From contig OY744468.1 of assembly GCA_963556145.1 (NCBI GenBank), positions 6,572,001 to 6,636,000 on the forward strand: a stretch of 64,000 bases of DNA. Direction: 5' to 3'. Positions within the stretch are counted from its first letter, which is position 1; each line of letters opens with the position of its first letter. This document shows, piece by piece, positions 11,014 to 22,190 of the stretch. The translations under genes were made by a program, and so were the position numbers. Below the pieces are notes generated by a model, which searched no databases, had not been told where the DNA came from, and saw nothing but the letters and a program-made list of their open reading frames with translations. The DNA is from Hygrocybe punicea (lineage: Eukaryota > Basidiomycota > Agaricomycetes > Agaricales > Hygrophoraceae).

Positions 11014-11812
11014 CTATATAGCCTTGATCGACTTTCCCAAGGCAATGGCGGCCCATTCACCTGGTGCAGTCGAATTCCCTGTGTTCATTGTCAACCCCGC
11101 TATCTGCGGCGACCATGCCAAGTTCGTAATCTCTCTGGTCGCCATGTAAGCCATGACTGGATCATTAACTACGCGCTTTTTGACATCAGGCCGCAGTGAG
11201 TTTAGCCGAGAACCTGCACTCCGCGGCGACGCTGCTGCTTGCGTGTAACGGGCCAGATCCCAGAGTAGGAGTTGACAATCATCGCCTACGGCAACCCAGT
11301 TCATCATCGCTGAATTTAAGGGTGCGAAAACTTACCTGCAGTGGCCAGCAGAGGATTTTCCACCGAGCCCCATCCCAACGTGTTGATTTGCGCGTGGTGA
11401 CCTCTGAGTTCAATGACGGGCTGACCTGGACTTCGCATGTCCAGGATCTGTATGTCTGCGCCGTCCATGTGGAAAGTAGACATGTAATTGGAGTCCGTGG
11501 GGTTGAAAGCGATGTGCAAAAGTGGTGACGTTGGTGGGCGGGCTGACCCTGTGGGTGAGGAGGAAGGGGCAGGTGCTACGTTCTTTGGTGCTGGGGTTTC
11601 ATAAAGAATTGTGGAGTGCTCTAAACTGCGCAGATCGAAAGCTCGTAAGCTTCCGTCTGCTCCCACTGATACAAAAATGTTGGTGGATCCTGGAAGCCAT
11701 GCAACGTCGTAGACCTCACGATCATGCGCAATGAGCTGCGTGATGGCGGTTGCAGTATCGATGTTCCATATGGTGCATGTCGTATCGATTGATGATGTCA
11801 CCACTAGACCAT
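11014..11812 (-). pseudogene. C-terminal half of a DCAF7/WDR68-type WD40 protein
   Basis: The minus strand encodes the second half of a WD40 propeller very close to DCAF7/WDR68 (plant TTG1/AN11), a scaffold for kinases and a CUL4 adaptor. The landmark words TSSIDTTCTIWN, TQLIAHDREVYDVAW, FVSVGADGSLRAFDLR and LEHSTILYETP appear in the family's order. An intron at 11286-11335 restores the next blade (TAGDDCQLLLWDL). The end, REITNLAWSP then IALGKSIKAI, is where the family normally stops. The first half of the propeller, roughly 170-200 residues, is absent from the window. In its place the frame runs straight into a Plavaka transposase at about 11800-11815. Alone it cannot form a closed seven-bladed propeller. 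Confidence 0.82.
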
Positions 11813-14800
11813 AGTGGTCAATATCTGGTTGAACAATCCACATCGTCGTATCCTCACATGGTTCATTGGTGGTTGAGAACCACTGAACCAATGCGCATGG
11901 ATATTGCTCGGCATTATGAGTGAATTTGAAAAAAAATCGTATATGAACAACATGTAATCCCCGCATTCCTTCTGCCTCGGAATCCTTTGTTAAGAAGACA
12001 CAGTCATTTCGAGGTGGACCACCATGCCAGGATGGCGTTGCTCGAATTCTTTCACAATACATGCCACCGATGCCAGATGGATCACTAGGTGCATAGAACA
12101 TGGCAACGGCGGAGGGGCAAATATAAATGCGGGTTCGCAAAGTGGGGCAATGGTTAAGATCGACATTGGAAGCAGGCATTGGTGCATCAGGGTACAACTG
12201 GTCATATAGAAACCAGCGTATAAGTTCAGGAAACTGTGGAATATTTAATTGCTCTGTGAGAACAGCAAGTTGCCGAGGATATTGAGACTTGGGTGCTACA
12301 ACCACAACTTTCAGTTACAGGTCGTAGTAGACACAATATAACAGACCATTTCGTTTTGCTAATGTGACTTCTGCAAGGGTACGTGGGCCTGCCACAGCAC
12401 TTGCATCTTCGTCATCCAACTGGCGATCAATATCGATACCTGCAATACCAGACGTTACCGCCTCATCGGAAGTGGCAATTGCTGTGACTTCAGGATGACC
12501 TAGCATCCCTCGTGCTGCAAAATCGGCACGTAGAGCAGCCAACTTGTCAATACGTTGATTTGTGAGCAAAATTTGCCCCAAAGCTTTGTAATGGCTGGAG
12601 CGTCGCCAGGGTTCCTTAACGGCCTTGATATGTTTCGATTCCGTAATCGAAGAACACAGTCCATTTGGTGACCCAAAGAGCTCAATAACTTTCCGATAGT
12701 GTATCATAGAGTGTTGGCGGGGTAATGAGATACCATCGGGACAAAGACCTGGGATCTCAAAGACAGTGCGTTCACGATGGAACCATGCCAAAGCTTCATC
12801 TATGGCTGCCAAGGTGGATTCCGTGTGTGCAGAACGTCGAACAAGATAACAAAAATCTAAAAATGCTGCAATTGCACGAATCATTTGGCTCGGTACGTGA
12901 CCAGCTATTGCAGGAAGGTATACCTACTCAATTTCTCTCAGAAGTTGCCGAAGCTGGAAAAAATGGTAGGCAGACCTTCATCAGCACCTTTGAATCATCT
13001 CCTGTCCATTGTTTAAAACCTCGACCTTGTGGAAAACGCCTCAGGCCTGGAAATGACGGAACAGCAGCAATCCTAAAGTAACAGATTCAAAAAAGCAGAT
13101 AAAAAGTATATCATATCACATACTGGCGATCAATGTCTGCCACAATTGCAGAAGCACGGGCTTCACCATGTGTTATTTTTAGGTAGTCGTAAACCCAAGT
13201 AACGAGATGGTCCTTAAAAGTACCCTTTATGATCTGATGTAAGAGATCGGAAGTCAAAAGTTCATGTATATCTGCCCTTGGGAAAGAGGCTGTGAATGGC
13301 TGGTAATCAATTCAGCATCTGTCTCACAAGGTTAATGGTGTACGTACAATGACATCGCCAACTATCCCATAGTCTTCCCACAACATTTTAAGATCGAACA
13401 ATTCAGCGAGGGCTTCTGTATGTTCTTGTGAACAGAGCCCTGCATTGCAGTCTAAATCATGTGCTCGCGCCGAACATCTTAAGATAAATAAGTCAGCTGT
13501 TATGCAAGAGGTGATTACAACACTGACATACCTCGGACACCAACCTTGAACAATACATGAAAGCAGAACCTGTTCGGGATAATCTGCGATGTATGGACCA
13601 ATTCCATAGATTGCCCTACGGTAGTGACCATCGGGGCACATTACAAGTTCCGGTGTTGTCATCCCGGCACGAAGTGGCTCTAATATTGCAGCCAGTGATG
13701 AGTGAAAAAGCTGCCGCCGGAATTTTCGAAAGGCTGGATCATCCTTATATTGCGCATCGGCTAGGGTTTCTTTAATATAGGCATCAACTTTGCAATACCA
13801 GCACTTACTCTTTGGGATAGCGAGGAATGCAACAATTGAAACAGCATTACGATGTGCTCATCGTGTGCTGTTGTGAACATTCCCAAGCGATGCGTATAAC
13901 AGGTAAAATTCAGTATTTCCCGTGCCAACAGAAACAGTTGTCTTGTCACTACCGAGGATTATTGGAACAAACATTCCACCGTGGACATCCTCTGATTGTT
14001 CGGCAATTACATCCTAAATATTAGTTCAGCAATATGCCCAAATCAGCATAAGAAAACCTATAAGGATACGCACAGCCTGACTCCATGCCCAATTGCCTGA
14101 CATTAGATTTTGCCATTGGCGCTCGCCATTCTCAGCAAATTCTTGAAATGGGGTATAATTAATTTCATCCTTGAAGTCGGGGTTGGAAAGTTGGTTCTTG
14201 ATAACAACGCTCGGATTCCGGTGCCAGACTTCATACTCTGTCGTCATCCAAGGAGGCACCACTCCATTTGGAAGGTCACCTGAATACGAGACCGAAAAAG
14301 ATTCCCATGGGGCATCGCCAATAGGTATAGAGTCGATTGTGCTATAGACATCTTTATGATTGGAAAATGGCGCTGTACTGCTGTGATCTCCCCACATATC
14401 CATGAGGTCGTCAATTTCTGTAGCTGGCATCTGGTTTCTCTTAAATAGGAATTCGGCAATCTGGAATTCGGAACAAGACGAGTAGGGTGAAAAGTCGGAA
14501 GGTGATTTTTCGATTGGTGTTGGGAGGGTTCGGGGATCAATATAAGTGCCATTGATATCACACGGCATCCCTGAATGATTGCTGTAATATTACAGCATGG
14601 ACTAAGTAAGAGTTTGAACTGACTTACCATTCAGAATAGGGTGCTCATGGGTGTAAGAAGTTTGAGGTGCAGTCGAGGCATCATACTCCATACCATCATT
14701 TTCTGCAGAGTCAAAATCCATGTCGTTGCCAAAGAAAGGAAGATCGTCGTGGTCGTCATCATCAACCACCTCCACCTCCACTATTGATCGCTGGGCAAAC

Positions 14801-14919
14801 AGAGGGTGTGCAGAGTTCTTGTGTTGTGTATAACCAGATCGGTTTTTGAATGTTTTATTTCGGCCCTTGCATTTGCCAAGATGGCACTCGAAGAGACGGG
14901 AACGAGGTTGATTCGACAT
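11804..14919 (-). pseudogene. Plavaka-family DDE transposase (broken, 3' end replaced)
   Basis: The gene starts at ATG 14919 with a C2H2-like zinc finger and has introns at 14571-14627 and 14014-14073 plus several more of about 40-60 bp. Family landmarks in order are FAENGERQWQNLMSGNWAW, ILGSDKTTVSV, FRKFRRQLFHSS, MTTPELVMCPDGHYRRAIYG, RFPQGRGFKQWTGDD, TESKHIKAVKEPWRRSS and GIGGMYCERIRATPSW. These are characteristic of Plavaka (CACTA-related) transposases of Agaricomycetes. Likely catalytic acids are Asp (codon 13945-13947), Asp (13246-13248) and Glu (12639-12641). An in-frame TGA at 13858-13860 sits where the family has Arg. The last conserved block (YPCALVQWFS then MWIVQPD) runs without a stop into the WD40 fragment, so the normal C-terminus and terminal repeat are missing. 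Not functional as written. Confidence 0.85.
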
Positions 14920-15068
14920 TTGTACGGAAAGTGCAATCGGGATGAAATTATGTATGAGACAATGACAAGTCCGCTAGGGCGTGAGATCACAAATTGAGAG
15001 TCAGAAATACAAGGACAAAACAGAACTCGAACCACATACCTACTACCAAAAAAAACCGACAAAAAAAT
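14920..15068. promoter_or_regulatory. 149-bp divergent intergenic spacer
   Basis: The Plavaka start (minus, 14919) and the start of the 674-codon gene (plus, 15069) face away from each other across 149 bases, so any promoters must overlap. The spacer is A-rich on the plus strand near 15010-15065. I see no recognisable TATA box or operator. Confidence 0.45.
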
Positions 15069-18000
15069 ATGCCTGCCAAACGCACAACAACTGTCAATGG
15101 CAGCACTGGAAAAAGTCAAGGAACTCACCCAAGTGAATTCGCCTGCAAAAGAAAGGTAGCCAAAGCTAACATGTAACGTTTTCGCAGACGGTACACTTGC
15201 AACCAATCGTGCACGACGTGCTGGAGCAAACCTCCACCCAGGAATGGTAGTTGCCAATCAGACTAAACCGCGTAGAACCTCAGCTCAAGTCCTTGCCGAC
15301 AAAGCCGCAGCTCTTGCCAAAAAAGAGGAAAAGGCCGTTGCAGTTGCGGCTGCCAAAGATAAAAAGCTGAAAAAGATAGCAGATTTAGAAAATAGGATGG
15401 CGGTGTAGTAGTTGTGCCTGGTCAGTCACGTGATCAGGTTCCCACGGTTTGACCTAGTTAGTAGCCTTCCAGATGTAGTAGTCAGTCCATCCTTCCTATC
15501 CAGTCGACCTTTCCCTCGAGTCCTGCGTGAGCCCCCGGAGTGGTACCTCGGTACCACTCCAACATGGTGATGAGAGTGACCTTCGACCCACGGATCTCTT
15601 CTTCTCTGCGTCTTCCTCTTTTTTCTCGCGAAACGACTTTTTTCGGCCTCACCACCCACCGCTGCGCAACTGCGGATTTTCCCTTCATTCACGGCCGTAC
15701 AACACTCCAGTTACCCCCCGGCATTCGTGTTCAGCCCAATATGGCCCCGCGTCGCCCCCCGTTGACCCAAAAACCCGGCCGCGACCCCTTTGAACACCCA
15801 AGCGGCAGGCCACGTCACATTTTCAACCCCCCGTTTTTCATCATTTCTTTTGTTTTCTTTCGTCATTTCTAGCCCCAGGCAGGCTCATCCGACCCTACGG
15901 ACCCTCGTTCGACGTACCGGAGCTCCGCGCTCGCCTACGCCACCCCGAATCCACGGTTGCGGACCTTTTCAGTCGCGCCACGGATCCACCACGTTTTCCC
16001 CGTTGGACCCCCGTTTCTTCGTGTACACCAGCCCAACCCACACTCACTCGACCTCCCGTGCCCGCGTTCCACCGGCCAGAACCACCCGCTGCGCTTCGTT
16101 GCCCCAAACGAAGCTGCCCCACCCTTTTTGGTCAGACCACGGATCCGCCACGTCTTCCCCGTTGGACCCCCGCTCTTTTGCGTACCCCAGCCCCAGGGGC
16201 ATTCATTTGAGCCCCGGACCCTCGTCTGACGCCCTAGAGGCCCCCCGTTCACCGTCGTCACCCCGAACGAGCCGTCCCTGGCGTTTCATGCCCACCCAAC
16301 GCCCAACACGCACCGTGCCACGTCAGCATTCCGCGACCCCGCTTCCCGTGGATCTCCACCCCAACCCACGCTCATCCAACCCCCGGCACCCACGTTCCAC
16401 ATGCCAGAGCCCCCCGTTGCGCTCCGTTACCCCAAACGAGACCGCCCCGCCCTTGGTGACCCAACGACCTCGCCACGTCACCATTGCGCCACCCCGTTCT
16501 GCCAGCACTACCGGCCCCGGGCCAACTCGCCAAACTCACGGCCCACTCGTTTGCAACCCCAGAACACCTGCGCCCATCACCACCCCACGTTCCCACCGCT
16601 TTTCGGGCCCCACAGCGTTTCACCACCCACAGACCGGCTTCGTGCACCATACCCGGCACCGGCTGCCCTCGTTCAGCTCCCCGCGGCCTCGTTCTCGACC
16701 GTGGCGACTGCCCTGGACCCATAGGAACCCAAACGAGTCACCCCAGCCCCCCACACGCCCTCGTTTGGTCGCGTACCACCCCGCTATTGACCCCAACAGC
16801 GACGTGCACCCCCCACGGACCCAAACGAATCGCCGCCGCGACCACCTACTCCGGCAACCCCACCCCACTCGCGTACGTTCGTTAGGACCCCCAGCCTCGC
16901 TCCCTGGCCCTCGCGACCCCTCGTGACCGTTTCCCAGAGCCCACGCGAAGAGATCCCTCGACGCCGGCACCAGCTCTAGCACCCAAGTACATAGCTTTCC
17001 CCTCTATTTCTTTCTCTGTTCCCTGTCCCCGGTTCCCTTCCTCTCTATTTCCTTTCCCTCAGTTTCCTTTCCCTCGTTTCCTCTGTCTCCGTCTCTGTTT
17101 CCCCCACAATTCAGTTCCATTATTTTTTCTATGCCCTCGATCTGTCACCTGGATACCAGACGCTACCCAACCGAGTTACCCAACGAGTCACCAGAACCAA
17201 ACAAGCACCGACCGAGAACTGTGAACCCAGAACCTGCAATACGAGAACCTGCGATACGAGAACCAAGAACCCACGATACGAGAACTGAGAACTTGCGATA
17301 CGAGAACCTAGAACCTGCGATACGAGAACCGAGAACCTGCATTATGATTATGGATCAGTTTGGTCATCTACCACCACCGTTTTCGATGGACGATATGGTC
17401 CCGCTCCATGAGATGGAGGACTGGGAGTCGTGACTGAGGAGTTTTGGAGAGCTGAGAGAGAGTCCAGTTTGGTCATCTGCCACCACCGATCTTCGATGGA
17501 CGATATGGTCCCGCCTCACGTGTAAGGCCCGGGGCATCGTGAGGGACTGGGAGTCGTGACTGGAGAGTTTTTTTCTTGGTCAGTTTTGTTTTGCTTTTTG
17601 TTTTCTTTTAGTAGCGGTATGGTGACGAGGACGTCACCATGAGGAGGAGGGGCACTTGTAGTAGTTGTGCCTGGTCAGTCACGTGATCAGGTTCCCACGG
17701 TTTGACCTAGTTAGTAGCCTTCCAGATGTAGTAGTCAGTCCATCCTTCCTATCCAGTCGACCTTTCCCTCGAGTCCTGCGTGAGCCCCCGGAGTGGTACC
17801 TCGGTACCACTCCAGCGGCTGATGAAGAAAATCGTAAAAGGGATGCGGCTTGGCCACCGTCAGGGAAAATCGTGGTTAATGTTGCTGAACGCCCAAAATC
17901 ATCTGTCAGGAAAAGTACACCGGAAATCATGAAGGAAGTTGACGAACTGTTAGCCTTTGACTATGGCAATGATATTGTTGAACTTGACAGCGAGGAAGAA

Positions 18001-19769
18001 TCCCAGGTTGTGCTCCGCCAGCCAAAGCCTCGACGGGAACCTGTTCTTGAGGAGGAAAGTGAAGGTGAAGCAATTGGTGCCGGTCTTCTGATCAAAGAAA
18101 CTGTACTAAAGTCACTTCTAGATGACAACCGCGATAATGAAGGATGGATTGACCGTGACTACCAACCAGATATGGGTGGTAGCCAAGCTCAAAGTTTCGA
18201 CATGGACTTGGACTTGGAAGAAAGCGTAAGTGAAATAGTGGGAGAAAAAGGAACGGGAGCAACGGAAAAGGTCAGATCTGAGAACAAAAAGGACAAGAAA
18301 CCGACACGAGGGATGGTGCGTGATGCGATTGAAGCCTTACATTTGATGAAGGCAACAAGGGATGATCAAAAAAGGAAATTTGAGGATGTGGAGAACGTGC
18401 AACAGCAAGTATCCCCTCCTTTTTCATCTGAACGTTATTTGACAAATCTTACTCTGAATGCCAGCCCCTTAAAGAAAATGAAACTGGCCCACCCATCGGG
18501 ACTCTTACCTCAATTCAAAACGAATGCTGACACGGCCATATTATGGAACAAAACCAACTTTAAAGGTTCTCACGTTGATGCTGGAGGCGGTTCTGAAGTG
18601 GGTCACAGTGGCAAGTTTTCTGATTTATATGGTGGCCTTTCCAACGAGGATGAGAGCCAGGAAGGTGCAGGGCAACTAGCCACCCTGGGACCAAAAAACA
18701 TAAAGGTACGGCAACGATCATATGTTTTTCTGCTATAATTTGATATCTTACCTTCAGAAGTCCATTGCAAAAATCACGTGGAATGCACCCACCATCAAAC
18801 TCGAGGCAGATACCGTTAGTGTGAAGCTTGGCCACACTCGATTCTCTGCAAATGACCTGCCCGCTGACATCAAGGCGCGTTGGAGTGAAGAGTTCTCCCC
18901 CCTTTGGCGCAAATTTCTCGGTACCCTGACCGACCCCTGGGATACGGATAGCCCCAGCATTCACTCGGAGATGCAAGCCTGCTTTGACACTGTCTACCCT
19001 GGCAACGCTTACGGCAAAATTTCCCATAATGACGTTGTCTTTTCTGTGGTGCATATATCTATCCTGACTAAAAATATCTTTCACAATAAGAGTATTTTAG
19101 GCCATGCAATGTTTTTATGATTGGTGGGCGAAATTTTCTCAAAAGGGCATTTCCAACGTTGCTGCTATTTTTGAGGCCGAAAAGGTGACATCTGATTCCA
19201 CCAAAGATAAGAAATGGCGTGCCGATTACGCCAATTGGGCACTTGGACCTGGTCTCCCATTCCTATATGCAGGGGAAGATCCCAAGGTGCTATTACTACA
19301 CATTTATACACCATTTTATTAACAGACCGCTTTCAGAACAAAGCGGGTGCCTTCCAATCGGCACTTGTTCTCAAGATCTTTTCGACACATCTAACCGACA
19401 CCGCAAATGCTCCCAACGATTTCCTTGCCCAAGTCCCCCCTAGCGGTGCCCTTACGTTGTCTGTCGCAGCGGTACGTACCTTGATATACATGTGCAAATG
19501 ACATTGGTTGACCACGGTTTTAGGCTGAGCGAGCAATCAAATTCTGGAGGACTGGAACTTCAACTATGGGCCTCAACAAAGGAAAGGATATGTTCTCGGA
19601 AACAAACTGGTATCAGCAGACAAAGGCTTATGGGACTTCCGTCGCCAAGATTGGCCCAGTAACGTGGGGACGCATTCTCGAAGCTGCTTCCAACATCAAC
19701 AAAACCAAAACATTCATAGATCTGACTGACGAAACTGATGAACGTGCTATGATATCCGACATGGAATGA
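15069..19769 (+). CDS. Agaricomycete-specific 674-codon protein, split by a TRIM-like element
   Basis: Six exons can be placed by splice signals and phase: 15069-15132, 15188-15403 joined to 17819-18705, 18758-19048, 19101-19286, 19337-19471 and 19524-19769. Removing the inserted element plus one copy of its 4-bp duplication gives 2025 bases, exactly 674 codons and a stop, with no other defect. The N-terminus is basic and Ala/Lys-rich (RRTSAQVLADKAAALAKKE), followed by an acidic disordered middle. A conserved C-terminal domain holds the words LPADIKARWSEEF, RKFLGTLTDPWD and QCFYDWWAKFSQKG. I recall this domain as a widespread multi-copy agaricomycete family of unknown function, often near transposons. 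It may be a companion gene of the adjacent Plavaka element. As it stands the reading frame is interrupted in exon 2. Confidence 0.75.
15404..15561 (+). repeat. 5' LTR of the TRIM-like element
   Basis: This is 158 bp, TG...CA, and identical by eye to 17657-17814. Its last 24 bases form a perfect hairpin: GGAGTGGTACC, two bases, GGTACCACTCC. Confidence 0.85.
17231..17340 (+). repeat. GATACGAGAACC minisatellite inside the TRIM
   Basis: Five or so copies of a unit near 22 bp containing GATACGAGAACC and AGAACCTGC. It is followed by a second tandem duplication of about 110 bp (17357-17455 against 17468-17570) sharing CGATGGACGATATGGTCCCG. Confidence 0.75.
17657..17814 (+). repeat. 3' LTR of the TRIM-like element
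   Basis: This is 158 bp and identical to the 5' copy. It is followed by the second copy of the target GCGG, where the host reading frame resumes. Confidence 0.85.
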
Positions 19770-20545
19770 AGGTGAGTCACAATCTACAACATGTATACTA
19801 GCAGTCGTCTAATAGCAATCTACTAGAATACCCTCCCTTTCTGAGGGTCACGGCCTGGGTAGCTGTGAGTGGGTTTGGCATCGGACAATGTTGAGTTGTG
19901 AGCGCCGGTCATTCTATTTTTTATAATGTGCATGGGATAGAATTACTGCAAGAATATATGATTCGATGTTCCCTACCTTTGAGTGTCTGAGATGGTCTGG
20001 CCAGTGCAATGACTGCCAGTGGTCTGGTAGCAGTCTTCTCAGAAGGTCTGACCCGAAGGTCCCTTGCACGGTCTGGAGGTCTTGGAGGTCTTGGAGTAAC
20101 TTGGGCAATCTGGTCCAGAGGGGAATCTACTGAAGGGTCTTCGTGGTCTGGGAGTCTGGCGGGTCTGGACCAGACAACACCAGACCGAGTCAGACCACCC
20201 TGGACCTTGTGCACATTTACTGATGTTGATGTCGTAGTGAAACGGGTGTACCCCAAAAGTCGCACTACTCGGGCTCGTTGGTCAAGATTCTAGACGTCCA
20301 TTGTTGTGAATACCGACCCTACTCCGTATTGTGTTGACTTTATGCTGAAAGTCTTTAGCATGGAAGGGGTATCATAACCACAATCACGGATTGGGAAATC
20401 GGAAGCTGTGGGATGTAGTTGAAGTTTTTGACATCAATAATGAAGACCTACTACGCACATGTGCCTGAAAGAATATTTTGCAATATCATTTATAGTAAAG
20501 AGGATCAACTTACTGCCGTCGTGAGATCCTTCTACCTCGATGGTC
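19770..20545. other. No gene; GGTCTGG-rich block
   Basis: From about 19990 to 20215 the words GGTCTGG, AGGTCTT and CCAGACC are repeated irregularly in both orientations, like the block at 10107-10400. Otherwise nothing was recognised. Confidence 0.45.
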
Positions 20546-20886
20546 ATGGGAAACATATATTCTGCGATATCTCAAAGCTTTCCTCCCAAGTCGAACTTCA
20601 GTGTGGATGACATCCCTGACTTGTCAGGAAAGGTCATTATAGTGACCGGCGCAAATACAGGATTGGGAAAGGAGACCGCGAAGGTTCGTTTGTGTGTGCT
20701 CTCACCCTTATCAACTTCGACCCACCATCTCTTTACTATGTAGGTGTTGCTTGTACGCAATGCAAAGGTATATGTTGCTGCAAGAAGTGAAGCGAAAACG
20801 CGAGGCAATAGAGAGGGTCCGGGGAAGCAGGTTACCAAACGAGCGAAGGGTGAAGCAGGGGTGACGGGGATCATGAGGGAAAAGTA
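20546..20886 (+). pseudogene. 5' fragment of a short-chain dehydrogenase/reductase
   Basis: ATG 20546 (a second ATG lies two codons upstream) opens a frame with the agaricomycete leader [18 protein letters not shown]. The SDR nucleotide-binding motif TGANTGLG follows, and then an intron at 20684-20743. After it KVYVAARSEAK marks the second beta strand with the Arg that reads the cofactor. A one-base shift follows, because the expected continuation (REAIERVRG) is in another frame. Similarity stops at about 20886. The catalytic Ser, Tyr and Lys of the family lie in the missing two thirds, so no enzyme can be made. NADP preference is suggested only by the family. Confidence 0.8.
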
Positions 20887-21118
20887 CGTTTTTTCATATC
20901 ATTGTTAACTTCTACTACTACTACACTACACCCCACAGCTACAACCAACCTCAACCATGACGGCCCTTGGAACCCTGCAACAGCCACCCACAGCCACCCA
21001 TCATCGGAATGCGAAGCGAGCAAGAGCGAGCCATGTGCGCATGTGCACCGTGGCGATAGGAATGGGCAACTACAATGACGACAACGACAATGATGTCACT
21101 GCCACCACCTCCAAATCA

Positions 21119-21345
21119 CCTCGCAAACACGCGTCCACATCAATTGACGTGTGCATGGTGTTTGCGAGGTGTAAAGAGCCAAACGTGTCTGTCCCAAGAC
21201 ATTTGGCTCTCCAGAACTACCCTCAAGGGGTACACACAAAACGCCATGAAACTGCAGTTAAATGGGTCAATCTCGACCCATACCTGGTGAGCGTATGGCA
21301 TCTGCATCCGCGGGTTGGGAAATCCCGACCCACGGGTTACCCGTG
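21119..21345. repeat. Cluster of three foldbacks
   Basis: CCTCGCAAACAC pairs with GTGTTTGCGAGG (21119-21170). AGAGCCAAA pairs with TTTGGCTCT just after it (21175-21210). GGGTTACCCGT and GGGTTGGGAAATCCCGACCC lie at 21310-21345. Such packed palindromes suggest the remains of a foldback transposon. Confidence 0.5.
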
Positions 21346-22082
21346 CTATACCCTATCCAGGACCATTCCACATCCTCTGCCAACCACTCATATGATCATT
21401 CCCATGACAACGACAATATGATACAGGCTGACCAACGTTCCAAAGATTCAGACGAGTGGCTAACACAAATACATTTGTGAACGTGACATGGTTAATACAT
21501 GTATGTATACTTGATCACTGAGTGATTGTCATGCTAACCCTCTTTGCTTTTCTCCAGCCTCCTGTGTAGTTTCTCAACCGTACGGTTATCCACCAAACAG
21601 AGATGGGGTTCTAGAGCACTAGGCAAACCAAAGGTTAATTTAATTTATGTCGAACTACCAATGTACATACCTCGCCAGGACTCGGATGGCCTGTACGTTT
21701 AAGATAGCACTCTCTCCACCACGGTCACTACGAATCTTGCAACAGTGGGTCTGGGGTTGATCTGATATATAGTCAGTCCTGTAGATTGATATCACGACCA
21801 CTTATTCCCTTGGTTATTTGAATTCATGGGGGTGTAGAAGATAGGAGATTTTGGCGCTCAAGGCCATTTATATACGGTGCAGCTTGGTTGTGCAAATGGA
21901 CAGTGTTACTGACCCAGATTGGTCAAGCTCTCATTTTGCCAGAGGCCAGAGCTTATGCCAAAAAAGCTTTGAGCCTATCAAAGCACATCAAACTTTGTGT
22001 TATTATGGCTGTGTACAACAGCGAACAATTGCAGGGGTACAGTTCATGTGTACCGTAATTTGGAATCTGGCATGGTACGGCA

Positions 22083-22190
22083 ATTGATACATGGGGCAAG
22101 CGATGAGCAAATGATACACAGGGCAAGCGATGAGCAAATGATACAGGGTAAGTGATGAGAAAATGATACACAGGGCAAGCGATACAGCAA
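22083..22190 (+). repeat. Short tandem repeat, GGGCAAGCGATGAGCAAATGA unit
   Basis: Four imperfect copies of a unit of roughly 30 bp containing GATACA, AAGCGATGAG and CAAATGATACA. It has no coding role that I can see. Confidence 0.6.

Larger units (their letters stand above)
15404..17814 (+). mobile_element. TRIM-like non-autonomous LTR element
   Basis: Two 158-bp direct repeats (15404-15561 and 17657-17814) flank 2.1 kb. Each starts TGTAGTAG and ends CACTCCA, the TG...CA rule of LTRs, and I see no difference between them. The 4-bp target GCGG lies immediately outside both ends. A purine run (GAGGAGGAGGGG) ends four bases before the 3' repeat, where a polypurine tract is expected. The interior has no gag, protease, reverse transcriptase or integrase. 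It is GC-rich, Pro/Arg-coding in an open frame, and made of degenerate repeats. Size and structure fit a TRIM element mobilised in trans. Identical repeats imply a very recent insertion. Confidence 0.82.

Noticed and set aside
15790..16926. 378-codon plus-strand open frame, Pro/Arg/Ser-rich, with overlapping frames on both strands
   Set aside because: It lies inside the GC-rich interior of the TRIM-like element, follows its degenerate repeats and has no domain. GC-rich DNA gives long chance frames in every phase.
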